Assembly: GCF_038452275.1 (NCBI RefSeq)
Contig: NZ_CP141643.1
Coordinates: 62,001 to 126,000 of the forward strand
Reading direction: 5' to 3'
Length of the DNA: 64,000 bases
From: Corynebacterium sp. BD556
Lineage (GTDB): Bacteria > Actinomycetota > Actinomycetes > Mycobacteriales > Mycobacteriaceae
Shown here: positions 9,522-16,684 of the stretch, in pieces
Layout of the letters: every line of letters starts with the position of its first letter
Numbering within the stretch: the stretch's first letter is position 1
Program-made: the position numbers and the translations under genes
Notes under the pieces: generated by a model
Told to the model about the DNA's origin: nothing
What the model saw: only the letters and a program-made list of their open reading frames with translations
The model's database searches: none

Positions 9522-9675
9522 GGAAAAGTTTCCTCCACGGAAGGCTTGTTTGGAGGGGACGGACGCTGGTTGGGGTAGGTAGTATTGTGTCACTCGCGAG
9601 TGCTGTCGTGCCCGCGATACGGCACATTAAAGTGAGCAGACTCAAAGAACCTATGAAAGAGGCGGATTACACCGA

Positions 9676-10089
9676 ATGCAGGCACTGATTATCGACTACG
9701 CGGGAGTGCTGGATCTTGACCCGGAGGACAAGAAACGCTGGATCGCACTGATCGAAGCTGTTCGCAGCCAAGATATCGGCACCGCTATTCTCTCCAACGC
9801 GGAAAGCAGCGGCGAAACCGCTGAGAAAATCCGTGAGTGGGAGTTCCGTGGCATCGTCGACGCCGTAGTCCTCTCCGGCGAGATCGGGTGGGAAAAACCG
9901 GAGCGGGCCGCATTCCAAGGCGCTTCCAACGCCCTCGACGTCCCCCTCAGCGACTGCGTCATGGTTGATGACGACATTATGAACGTCCGCGCGGCCGTCG
10001 AACACGGCATGATCGGTATTTTGCACACAGCTTTTGACCGCACCGCGGTGGAAATCCAGACGCTGTTCGACATTCCGGGAGAGTTTTAG
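9676..10089 (+). CDS. HAD-like hydrolase
   Basis: A compact 137-residue haloacid-dehalogenase superfamily protein. Motif I is IIDYAGVLD with nucleophile D7, motif II is AILSNAESS, the motif III region is GWEKPERAAF (conserved Lys), and motif IV is CVMVDDDIMNVRAA. The second aspartate of the usual DxD is Ala9, which in phosphatase members serves as acid/base, so catalysis may be altered; related HADs with G at this position are common. It has no large cap domain. The next gene starts within its stop codon, so the two are translationally coupled. Confidence 0.85.
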   Translation: MQALIIDYAGVLDLDPEDKKRWIALIEAVRSQDIGTAILSNAESSGETAEKIREWEFRGIVDAVVLSGEIGWEKPERAAFQGASNALDVPLSDCVMVDDDIMNVRAAVEHGMIGILHTAFDRTAVEIQTLFDIPGEF

Positions 10090-10586
10090 TGCGGGTCTAC
10101 ATTCCGGCGACCTTCGGGATGCTGAAGTCCCTCGACTCCGACGGCCTGATCCACGCCCGCGGTGGTTGGGCCTTCGCCGTCACCCCTGAGCTCACAGAGT
10201 TCTACACCTCGGGTGACGTAGAGGAGCTTGAAGCGATCGCCTTCGACGAGGCGGCGCGCACCTCCATCCGGTTGCTCACCGCCGGCGATGAAGCGGACTT
10301 CCCGCACCGCCGCGTGGTCATTTCAGCCGATGTTGATACGGCTGAAGGCCACCCCGAGATGGGTGAGTCTGTGGTCAAGCTCGCCGCCCCGGTCGAAGTC
10401 ACAGAGGTCGCCGCGTTGCACGTAGATATCCGCGAGGCGGAGGAAGCCACCGCCGCTGCGATTGCGAACATTGATGCCGCCGAGCTCGGCGACGAAGACG
10501 CAGAACTCATTGTGGGCGATGCCCAGGATAACTACATGGCTTTCTACGACCCGAGCGAATTACCTTTTCTCGTCGAGCTGCTTTAA
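10089..10586 (+). CDS. DUF6912-like conserved protein
   Basis: A 165-residue acidic protein starting at a GTG that overlaps the HAD stop (TAGTG). It begins MRVYIPATFGMLKSL and ends NYMAFYDPSELPFLVELL, a pattern I associate with a conserved actinobacterial family (DUF6912) of unknown function. No catalytic motif, signal peptide or membrane segment is visible. Its 3' end overlaps the convergent rsgA gene by 27 bases. The coupling suggests a shared role with the HAD-like protein, but that role is not evident. Confidence 0.7.
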   Translation: MRVYIPATFGMLKSLDSDGLIHARGGWAFAVTPELTEFYTSGDVEELEAIAFDEAARTSIRLLTAGDEADFPHRRVVISADVDTAEGHPEMGESVVKLAAPVEVTEVAALHVDIREAEEATAAAIANIDAAELGDEDAELIVGDAQDNYMAFYDPSELPFLVELL

Positions 10587-11585
10587 CTCCCAGTCATTAT
10601 TCGAATGCAGCGCCTCCAACAACCGCCTGGTAGCTTGCGCGCGGCGGTGCGTGACCGAGTTGGGGTCGAGAAGATCCCAAGCGCACTCAGGATCTGCGGG
10701 CGGACCCAAGTGCGAGCAGTCGCGTGGGCAGGCTTCGGCGGCTTCTTTGAGGTCGGGAAAGACCCGGACGATCTGCTCCGGCGCAACGTGGGCTAGGCCG
10801 AAGGAACGGATGCCCGGCGTGTCGATGATCCAGCCACCGCCCGGCAGTTCCAACGCCACGGACTGAGTGGAGGTGTGGCGGCCCTTGCCCACCCCGGAAA
10901 CTTCCCCGGTTTCGCGCTCAGCCTGCGGCACAATACGGTTAGTCAGAGTAGATTTGCCCACACCCGAATGTCCGATCAACGCGGACAGGCGTCCCGTAAT
11001 GGTGTCGGTGAGTTTATCTACCGAATCTTCGACACCGACCTCGAAAACTTCGACGTCGAGATCTTCAAGTTCCGCGCGAAACACGGCTGGGTCGGCCAGG
11101 TCAGACTTGGTCAGGCAAACTATCGGGGTGAGCCCTCCGACGAAGGCGGCGATCAGGGCGCGCTCAACAAAACCCGTGCGTGGTGGGGGATCAGCTACAG
11201 CCACCACAATGAGGAGCAGCTCCGCATTGGCGACGATGATGCGCTCGTAGGGGTCAGTGTCGTCGGCGGTTCGGCGCAGCACCGAAGAACGCTTTTCGCG
11301 TTTGACAATGCGCGCCAAGGTGTCTTTCTTCCCGGAGGTATCGCCCACCACGCCGACTCGGTCGCCGACTTCGATGGAAACGCGCTTAAGTTCGCGGGCG
11401 CGCATACACTGTACGACTGTGTCCGACTCGTCGAGCACAACCCCCCAACGCCCGCGGTCTTTTGTAACTACCATGCCACTTAACGCGTTGGCGTGAAGCG
11501 GCCGATCCTTGGAGCGGGGCCGCGAACCTTTCCCAGGGCGAACGTGGACGTCGGACTCGTCATAGTCGGCAAGGCTACGGCGCAT
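10560..11585 (-). CDS. rsgA: Ribosome small subunit-dependent GTPase RsgA
   Basis: Circularly permuted GTPase that assists late 30S maturation. An N-terminal OB-like domain (about 35-100) precedes the G motifs in permuted order: G4 TKSD (159-162), G1 GHSGVGKS (205-212), G3 DTPG (255-258). The C-terminal zinc knuckle uses C286, C290, H292 and C301. At 341 residues it is of normal length. Its ATG overlaps the aroA stop (TAATG), so aroA-rsgA forms an operon. It converges on and overlaps the DUF6912-like gene by 27 bases. Confidence 0.95.
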   Translation of the reverse strand: MRRSLADYDESDVHVRPGKGSRPRSKDRPLHANALSGMVVTKDRGRWGVVLDESDTVVQCMRARELKRVSIEVGDRVGVVGDTSGKKDTLARIVKREKRSSVLRRTADDTDPYERIIVANAELLLIVVAVADPPPRTGFVERALIAAFVGGLTPIVCLTKSDLADPAVFRAELEDLDVEVFEVGVEDSVDKLTDTITGRLSALIGHSGVGKSTLTNRIVPQAERETGEVSGVGKGRHTSTQSVALELPGGGWIIDTPGIRSFGLAHVAPEQIVRVFPDLKEAAEACPRDCSHLGPPADPECAWDLLDPNSVTHRRAQATRRLLEALHSNNDWELKQLDEKR

Positions 11586-12865
11586 TAAGCCTCATCCCCC
11601 ACCATCTCCGCCCACATGTTTTCGAATCCTGGAAGTGTCTTTGCAGTCGTTTGAATATTCTCCACGTTGATGCCGGCGACGTTTAACCCGATGATGGCGC
11701 CCGCGGTAGCCATGCGGTGATCGGCGTAGGAATGCCAGGTGCCGCCGTGGAGGGCAGCGGGGCGGATCAGCAGACCGTCGGCAAGCTCCTCGCAGTCGCC
11801 GCCCAAGTTGTTGATCTCCTCCGTCAGCGCCTTGAGGCGGTCCGTTTCATGGCCACGTAAGTGCGCAATACCGGTCAACTCGCTGGGGCTGGTGGCCTGG
11901 GTGGCGAGAGCAGCGACAGTGGGAGTGAGCTCGCCGATATCGCCCATGTCCAAACTGATGCCGCGCAGCGTGCCGCGCTGCGGGCCGCGCACTGTCAAAC
12001 TGTGGCTCGAGCCGTCGACAGCTAGCTCCACCTCGCAGCCCATACGCTCCAGGATGCTGCGGATAGCATCGCCAGCCTGAGAGGTCCGCGTCGGCCACTG
12101 CGGCACCGTGACCACACCGCCTGTGATTGCTGCCGCAGCAAGAAACGGTGTGGCGTTCGACAAATCCGGCTCGATGTGCCAAGTGCGCGCACCTATCGGC
12201 TGCGGCGCTACCTTCCAGGTGTTTTCCGAAACCTCAACATCCACACCAGCGTGGCGGAGCATATCGACGGTCATTTCGATGTGCGGCAGCGAAGGAAGTG
12301 AAGCCCCTGTGTGGCGCACGCTCACCCCGTTGTCGAAACGGGGCGCCGCGAGCAACAAGCCCGAAACAAATTGGGAGGAACCGGAAGCATCGATCGCAAC
12401 GTGGCCGCCGGGCGCGGAACCGGTACCGTGAACCGTGAAGGGCAAAGAATCGCCAGTTACCTCCACGCCGAGGGCGCTGAGCGCATCGAGGATGGTGCCC
12501 ATAGGGCGGGCGCGGGCCTGCTCGTCGCCGTCGAAAAGCACCTCGCCCGCCGCAAAAGCAGCAACCGGGGGAACGAAGCGCATGACGGTGCCCGCCAGCC
12601 CACAATCAACCTGGGCGGTTGCAAGCGGGCCCGGAACGACGCGGATCGAATCGCTGTCAATGTCTTGAAATGTGGTGCCCAAAGATTCCAAAGCCCGACG
12701 CATCAAGTCAGTGTCGCGGGAGCGCAAAGCCCCAACAATTGTCGAAGGGTGGTCCGCGAGCGCAGCGAGAATGAACGCCCGGTTGGTCATTGACTTAGAC
12801 CCCGGCACCCGCTGGGTGTGAGTGATCGGGGAAGACACGGACGGCGCGGGCCACAAAGCAGTCAT
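11585..12865 (-). CDS. aroA: EPSP synthase (3-phosphoshikimate 1-carboxyvinyltransferase)
   Basis: Sixth step of the shikimate pathway: transfers enolpyruvyl from PEP to shikimate-3-phosphate. The 426-residue product begins [14 protein letters not shown] and carries [16 protein letters not shown] near the N-terminus, [10 protein letters not shown], and [11 protein letters not shown] near the C-terminus. In-frame ATGs at 12874 and 12877 and a longer frame to 13042 exist, but a -10 box TATGAT 7 bases upstream of ATG 12865 suggests a leaderless transcript starting there. The longer frame would run over the divergent SRAP gene. Confidence 0.95.
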   Translation of the reverse strand: MTALWPAPSVSSPITHTQRVPGSKSMTNRAFILAALADHPSTIVGALRSRDTDLMRRALESLGTTFQDIDSDSIRVVPGPLATAQVDCGLAGTVMRFVPPVAAFAAGEVLFDGDEQARARPMGTILDALSALGVEVTGDSLPFTVHGTGSAPGGHVAIDASGSSQFVSGLLLAAPRFDNGVSVRHTGASLPSLPHIEMTVDMLRHAGVDVEVSENTWKVAPQPIGARTWHIEPDLSNATPFLAAAAITGGVVTVPQWPTRTSQAGDAIRSILERMGCEVELAVDGSSHSLTVRGPQRGTLRGISLDMGDIGELTPTVAALATQATSPSELTGIAHLRGHETDRLKALTEEINNLGGDCEELADGLLIRPAALHGGTWHSYADHRMATAGAIIGLNVAGINVENIQTTAKTLPGFENMWAEMVGDEA

Positions 12866-12872
12866 GGAAAAC

Positions 12873-12880
12873 ATCATAAT
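12873..12880. promoter_or_regulatory. Overlapping divergent -10 boxes between aroA and SRAP
   Basis: On the + strand CATAAT (12875-12880) ends 6 bases before the SRAP ATG at 12887. On the - strand TATGAT (12878-12873) ends 7 bases before the aroA ATG at 12865. Both spacings fit transcription starting at the A of each ATG. The two start codons are only 21 bases apart, so each -35 region would lie in or beside the other gene. Confidence 0.55.
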
Positions 12881-12886
12881 GGAGCC

Positions 12887-13546
12887 ATGTGCGGACGATT
12901 CGTTCTTTTCACCACCGGCCAAGACCTGCTCGATGAGGTGGCAGGCCTGCCAACAGCGGCACCCGTTTCTGCCCCCGACGGCACCCCGCCGCCGCGCTAC
13001 AACATCGCACCAACCAACCAGGTGCCCCTGATCCGCTTTCACGACTCAGGATCGCAGATCGACGCCGCCCGTTGGGGGCTTGTGCCGCACTGGAAAACTA
13101 AAGATTCCGGCCCGCCGCTGTTTAACGCGCGCGGAGAAACCGTGGCTGAAAAACCTTCCTTCCGTGATGCCTTCAGCAAACGCCGGGGCTTAATGGTCCT
13201 CGACGGCTACTACGAATGGAAACAAGAAGGAAGCCATAAACAGCCCTTTTACGTCACCCCGAAACATGGCTTGCTTTATGCCGCGGCCCTGTGGGATCTC
13301 GGGGCTGAGCGCTTGTCTACGACCATGGTAACGACCGAGGCCACCGAAAACATGGCTTGGCTGCACCACCGCTTGCCCCTCTTTTTGCTGCCGCGGGAAA
13401 TAGAGCAGTGGGTCAACGGAACACGCGAGGCGGCACAAGAACTGCTTTCGCCCTCCCGGGCGGCGGCGGATCTCACATGGCGTCAAGCCGCCAGGGAAGT
13501 AGGCAACGTGAAAAACGACTACCCAGAACTGATCTCGGCAAACTGA
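12887..13546 (+). CDS. SRAP-domain DNA crosslink protein (YedK/HMCES family)
   Basis: SRAP proteins bind abasic sites in single-stranded DNA and form a protective thiazolidine crosslink through Cys2. The protein must begin MCGRF for Cys2 to be exposed, which fixes the start at 12887 and rejects an upstream frame from 12818. Further family motifs are [35 protein letters not shown] (catalytic Glu) and [10 protein letters not shown] (catalytic His region). 219 residues. It is divergent from aroA with 21 bases between start codons and converges on ybaK with a 28-base overlap. Confidence 0.93.
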   Translation: MCGRFVLFTTGQDLLDEVAGLPTAAPVSAPDGTPPPRYNIAPTNQVPLIRFHDSGSQIDAARWGLVPHWKTKDSGPPLFNARGETVAEKPSFRDAFSKRRGLMVLDGYYEWKQEGSHKQPFYVTPKHGLLYAAALWDLGAERLSTTMVTTEATENMAWLHHRLPLFLLPREIEQWVNGTREAAQELLSPSRAAADLTWRQAAREVGNVKNDYPELISAN

Positions 13547-13986
13547 GCGCCTGATAGCTCCGCGAGCACACCCGGAGCAAGCCGGACCGACAGGCCCCGC
13601 CTTCCAGCGGAGACGGTAATGGTGGGCAAAGCGGTAGCGGAGGCGTCGATAAGCGTCGGCAACGAAGTAATGGTTCCCAGCGGCGAGATGCCACCGACAA
13701 TATAACCAGTGGCGCGCTCAGCGCGGGCAGGCTGCGCCATCTCGGCGCGCTTCCACCCCAACGCCTTCGCGGCCTTCTTCAGGCTGAGTTGGCTGGCGAC
13801 CGGCACACAACAGATCGCAAGCACGCCGCCGGGGCCCTCCACGACCAGTGTTTTAAACACGGCCGAGGCATCAAGGCCCAGTTCGTCAACCGAATGCTGG
13901 CCAAAGTGATCCTGGCTCGGCGAGTAGGTGAGCACCTCATGGTCAGTGCCGGCGAGCACATCGAGGGCGCGGGTCTTGGCGGCCAT
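13519..13986 (-). CDS. ybaK: YbaK/EbsC aminoacyl-tRNA deacylase
   Basis: Trans-editing enzyme family that hydrolyses mischarged Cys-tRNA(Pro) and related aminoacyl-tRNAs. The 155-residue single-domain protein has the YbaK pattern: VFKTLVVEGPGGVLAICCVP, LKKAAKALG with conserved lysines, and TGYIVGGISPLG. No fused synthetase domain is present, so it acts as a free-standing editing factor. It converges on the SRAP gene with a 28-base 3' overlap. The ATG at 13986 lacks a strong Shine-Dalgarno. Confidence 0.9.
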   Translation of the reverse strand: MAAKTRALDVLAGTDHEVLTYSPSQDHFGQHSVDELGLDASAVFKTLVVEGPGGVLAICCVPVASQLSLKKAAKALGWKRAEMAQPARAERATGYIVGGISPLGTITSLPTLIDASATALPTITVSAGRRGLSVRLAPGVLAELSGAQFAEISSG

Positions 13987-14081
13987 AAGTGTTTAGACCT
14001 TCCTGCAGAAGCCGGAGGCGAGGACCGGTTGCGGGCTGAGGCATTGCATGGCACAAGATTCTACGGCCTACAATGGCCTGC

Positions 14082-14753
14082 ATGGCCGACAATGCCGACA
14101 CCGCCGACACCCCTGAGACTGCTGAGACTGCTGAGACTGCTGAGACTGCTGGCACGGACGTCACAGAGGACATCACTTCCCTCAATGAGCGCTTCACGAA
14201 AGAAGCCATGCCGCTTCTCGACCAGCTCTACGGCGGTGCGTTGCGCATGACGCGAAACCCGCAAGACGCGGAAGACCTAGTACAGGAGACTTACCTCAAG
14301 GCCTACAACGCCTTCGACAGCTTCAAGCCGGGCACCAACTTGAAGGCATGGATGTACCGGATCATGACGAACGCGTACATCAACACCTACCGCAAAAAGC
14401 AACGCCGCCCGGTCGAAGCGCCCGCCGAAGAAATCACCGACTACCAGCTCTACACCTCAAGCAAACACGACTCATCCGGGCTGGAATCAGCCGAGGTGGA
14501 AGCGCTGAAGAACATGCCAAACACGTGCATTTCCGACGCCCTGAACTCCATTAACGAGGACTACCGCATGGTCGTGTACTACGCCGATGTCGAAGGCATG
14601 GCCTACAAGGAAATCTCCGAGGTGATGGACATTCCGCTCGGCACGGTGATGTCACGGCTGCACCGGGGAAGAAAACAGCTCCGCGAGATGTTGAAGGACG
14701 TAGCACAGGAACAGGGCATCGGTCTCGAGCGCGACGCAAAGGAGAACACGTAG
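14082..14753 (+). CDS. sigH: ECF sigma factor SigH (SigR-type)
   Basis: Group-IV sigma factor that directs the thiol-oxidative and heat-stress response in corynebacteria. Sigma2 (about 38-105: [22 protein letters not shown], then [17 protein letters not shown]) and sigma4 (about 150-205: [38 protein letters not shown]) are clear. The start was set at ATG 14082 because TACAAT (14069-14074) ends 7 bases before it, fitting a leaderless mRNA; an ATG at 14073 would add three residues. The N-terminus carries a Thr-Ala-Glu repeat not needed for the family fold. The anti-sigma gene begins directly after the stop codon. Confidence 0.94.
   Translation: MADNADTADTPETAETAETAETAGTDVTEDITSLNERFTKEAMPLLDQLYGGALRMTRNPQDAEDLVQETYLKAYNAFDSFKPGTNLKAWMYRIMTNAYINTYRKKQRRPVEAPAEEITDYQLYTSSKHDSSGLESAEVEALKNMPNTCISDALNSINEDYRMVVYYADVEGMAYKEISEVMDIPLGTVMSRLHRGRKQLREMLKDVAQEQGIGLERDAKENT
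14115..14150 (+). repeat. 9-nt tandem repeat in the 5' end of sigH
   Basis: Four perfect in-frame copies of GAGACTGCT encode a Glu-Thr-Ala repeat ahead of the sigma2 domain. Perfect short units in a coding region are prone to slippage and length variation; the change would stay in frame. Confidence 0.92.
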
Positions 14754-15029
14754 ATGGCTTCGGAACACGACAACCCCGGCGAATGCGACGAAGCGCGCGC
14801 GCTTCTCTGCGAGCTTTTCGACGCCACCACCCACCCCGCGCGCGTCCAGGAGATTAAACAGCAGCTTTCCGCCTGTCCGCATTGCCTGAGTCATTTGCGC
14901 GACGAACTGGAGGTGCGTGGCCTGGTGCGCCGCTGCTGCGGTGAAGCGCATGCCCCCGAGCCGCTGCGTCAGCGCATCATCACCTCGATCACGACGATTT
15001 CGGTGACGCGGTTCAGCGTCGAGCGTTGA
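14754..15029 (+). CDS. rshA: Anti-sigma factor RshA (ZAS-like)
   Basis: Redox-sensitive anti-sigma factor that holds SigH inactive until thiols are oxidised. 91 residues; starts immediately after the sigH TAG, so it is cotranscribed. The cysteine pair C41-x2-C44 and additional C11, C19, C61 and C62 fit the RsrA/RshA family. The classic zinc motif H-x3-C-x2-C is not complete: position 37, where His is expected, is Gln (QQLSACPHC). His43 lies between the two cysteines and might substitute. Identity rests on context, size and cysteine placement. Confidence 0.85.
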   Translation: MASEHDNPGECDEARALLCELFDATTHPARVQEIKQQLSACPHCLSHLRDELEVRGLVRRCCGEAHAPEPLRQRIITSITTISVTRFSVER

Positions 15030-15100
15030 GCGCTGGGGGAGTGTGGCTGCTTTGTCCTCGGTGATGGTTCTTTTCCTGGCTCCGGGATGCGCACTGTGAG

Positions 15101-15193
15101 CAAATGTTAGTGAGTAAATGTTTGCCAGTCGAGTAGAAGAACCCTTAGCCTGCCTGTTTTCTCGACTGACAAACATTTACTCACTAACATTTG
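15101..15193. repeat. 33-bp near-perfect inverted repeat
   Basis: Arms 15101-15133 and 15161-15193 are reverse complements over 33 bases with one mismatch (C/T at the tenth base from the inner end), separated by a 27-base spacer. The arms are AT-rich compared with the neighbourhood and contain two AAATGTT units. There is no T-run after it, so it is not a standard terminator. It could be a remnant of a small transposable repeat, a structured RNA or a protein-binding site. Confidence 0.9.
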
Positions 15194-15219
15194 GCCCGTT
15201 GCTGGTTGGGCCACCCCGC

Positions 15220-15284
15220 GCTTGATGCTCAGCAGCTTGATGCTCAGCAGCTTGATGCTCAGCAGCTTGCTGCCCAGCCGCTTG
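15220..15284. repeat. 15-nt tandem repeat
   Basis: Three exact copies of GCTTGATGCTCAGCA (15220-15264), a degenerate fourth (15265-15279) and the start of a fifth. It lies in noncoding DNA between the 33-bp inverted repeat and a terminator. No credible gene covers it, although reading frames on both strands are open across it because 15 is a multiple of three. Confidence 0.9.
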
Positions 15285-15295
15285 CGCCGCAACGA

Positions 15296-15335
15296 CAAAA
15301 CTCCCCCTGTGGCAAACAGGGGGAGTTTTGTTTTT
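15296..15335. terminator. Strong bidirectional terminator
   Basis: A perfect 15-bp stem (15296-15310 with 15316-15330, CAAAACTCCCCCTGT in the left arm) with a 5-base loop. T-rich sequence follows on the + strand and AAAA-flanked sequence gives U-rich RNA on the - strand. It can end sigH-rshA transcription and bL37 transcription from the other side. Confidence 0.9.
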
Positions 15336-15351
15336 GGCGCTACCGCCCTTT

Positions 15352-15426
15352 TTAAGAGTTGGGGCGCTTGCCGCGGTTGGCGCTCTTTTTGCGACGATCC
15401 TTACGCTTGCGACCACGCTTGCTCAT
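15352..15426 (-). CDS. 50S ribosomal protein bL37
   Basis: A 24-codon gene encoding a highly basic peptide that begins MSKRGRKRKDRRKK and ends GKRPNS. It matches the mycobacterial ribosomal protein bL37 (about 24 residues, of the form MAKRGRKKRDRK...GKRPNA), first seen in ribosome structures and absent from most automated gene calls because of its size. A strong Shine-Dalgarno AAGGAGG lies 6 bases before the ATG. It is followed by the bidirectional terminator. The composition, almost wholly Lys/Arg/Gly/Asn, fits rRNA binding. Confidence 0.85.
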   Translation of the reverse strand: MSKRGRKRKDRRKKSANRGKRPNS

Positions 15427-15527
15427 GGGGGCCTCCTTCAGCAGGTTGGTGAGTTTTATCGTTTGTCCACTTTATCGCCTCGGAGGTCGAGCCAGGTAAT
15501 CGGGGCAGAGGAAGGTGGAGGGGTGGT

Positions 15528-15788
15528 TTAGGCGCTGAGGCGTGCGCGGCGTGCGCGCTGCTTGTTGCGGCGTTTGAGGGCGCGGCGCTCTTCTTCGGAT
15601 AGGCCTCCCCATACGCCGGCGTCTTGGCCTGTCTCAAGTGCCCATTGCAGGCACCGGGAGGTGACGGGGCAGCGGTTGCAGATGAGCTTGGCTTGTGCGA
15701 TTTGGGACAGTGCGGGGCCGGAGTTTCCGACCGGGAAGAACAGTTCTGGGTCTTCGTCGCGGCAAATTGCTTCGTGGCGCCAATCCAT
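15528..15788 (-). CDS. whiB1: WhiB1 Fe-S transcription factor
   Basis: WhiB-like iron-sulfur regulator; M. tuberculosis WhiB1 holds a nitric-oxide-sensitive 4Fe-4S cluster and binds the main sigma factor. The 86-residue protein has cluster cysteines C9, C37, C40 and C46, the turn GVWGG, and a basic C-terminal tail (KRRNKQRARRARLSA). The start at 15788 (MDWRHEAIC) has AAGGAG upstream; an in-frame extension to 15842 adds residues not seen in WhiB1. A long upstream region with hairpins and a GlxR-like site suggests cAMP-linked control, as shown for M. tuberculosis whiB1. Confidence 0.94.
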   Translation of the reverse strand: MDWRHEAICRDEDPELFFPVGNSGPALSQIAQAKLICNRCPVTSRCLQWALETGQDAGVWGGLSEEERRALKRRNKQRARRARLSA

Positions 15789-15920
15789 AGTGATAACTCC
15801 TTTTGTTTTTAAGCGTGGATGTTGATTGGGTGAGCAGACCAACGCAGCCTCGGGATGAGGTTGGTCATTGGTAGGCGTTTTCCAGGGAATGGAGCCTGCG
15901 CGCCACCCGTTTCCCTGATG

Positions 15921-15966
15921 TTTACCCCTGCTTTGCTGGGGGTTAAGACCTAGATAACTAAGTCTT
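15921..15966 (-). promoter_or_regulatory. Two hairpins in the whiB1 upstream region
   Basis: Going towards whiB1, a 9-bp arm inverted repeat AAGACCTAG/CTAAGTCTT (15945-15953 and 15958-15966, one mismatch, 4-base loop) is followed by a second stem TTACCCC/GGGGGTTAA (about 15921-15945). Neither is followed by a T-run in the whiB1 direction. They may be operator or leader structures. The rest of the 15843-16206 gap holds no gene that I can see. Confidence 0.5.
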
Positions 15967-16029
15967 TATTTTCGCTACCCGAGAATGATGGCACGACTTC
16001 AACATTTGCGCTAGAGCTACACGCCAAAA

Positions 16030-16045
16030 AGTGATGTAATTCATA
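16030..16045. promoter_or_regulatory. GlxR/CRP-like binding site
   Basis: AGTGATGTAATTCATA matches the corynebacterial GlxR consensus TGTGANNTANNTCACA at all specified positions except the first and fifteenth bases. It lies in the region between whiB1 and the divergent membrane-protein gene, about 240 bases from the whiB1 start. Regulation of whiB1 by the cAMP receptor protein is established in M. tuberculosis; application here is inference. Confidence 0.55.
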
Positions 16046-16206
16046 AATAAAAATGGGGCCGCAGTGCCTTTTGGTCCCGAAACAAAGACGGATCGCAGGC
16101 GGTGTCGTGCCCCTTACCTGCGGTTGTGAGCTAAATCCTTGTTGACACGAAAGGTCCGGCAAAGGCAAATCGGCAACCGGATCGGTGGGCGGGATACACT
16201 GGCCGG

Positions 16207-16677
16207 GTGACTAGGCCGCAAGATGAAACCCCGGTAAACACACCCACCTACCTTGCACCCCCCGCGCCGCTTCGCTTCGCGGTCGTTGTGGTGCTAGCCC
16301 AGTGCGTTGCCTTGCTCCTCTACGCAGGGTGGCTGGCTGTCAACAACCTTCGCGGGGTGGCTGACTCCAGTGTTGAGTCTGAGTCCGCCGCCGCCGACTA
16401 CGTGGGTTTGGGCACCGCCTTTTTCATCATTATCATTTTCGGTTTCGTCGCCTACTCGGCGCAGCGTATCTTCCGTGGTCGCGCGACAAGCAGCGGGGCG
16501 ATTGTGCTCATCGAGATGATCTTGGGCGGGGTGGCCTTCTACATGTTCGGCGGCGGCGCGATCCTTCTGGGAGTGCTCACGCTAGTTTCCGTGGTTGCGG
16601 TGCTCAGCGGCATCTTTCACCCTGTTTCGTGGGAGTATGCGCGCTCACACTACGCCGCGCAGCGCGCACCGGCGTAG
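16207..16677 (+). CDS. Conserved four-helix membrane protein
   Basis: A 156-residue integral membrane protein with hydrophobic helices near residues 23-45, 65-86, 97-114 and 116-136, a Pro-rich N-terminal tail and a short basic C-terminus. I do not recognise a functional family; similar small membrane proteins occur beside whiB1 and rhlE in related genomes. A -10-like TACACT (16195-16200) ends 6 bases before the GTG, fitting a leaderless transcript. It converges on the propeller-protein gene, 7 bases away. Confidence 0.75.
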   Translation: MTRPQDETPVNTPTYLAPPAPLRFAVVVVLAQCVALLLYAGWLAVNNLRGVADSSVESESAAADYVGLGTAFFIIIIFGFVAYSAQRIFRGRATSSGAIVLIEMILGGVAFYMFGGGAILLGVLTLVSVVAVLSGIFHPVSWEYARSHYAAQRAPA

Positions 16678-16684
16678 CGGGCTT

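Noticed and set aside
15220..15284. Possible CRISPR array
   Set aside because: Units are contiguous 15-mers without spacers and no cas genes are present.
15177..15416. 79-codon minus-strand frame across the 15-nt repeats
   Set aside because: Runs through the terminator and overlaps bL37; repeated QAAEH is a by-product of the tandem repeat.
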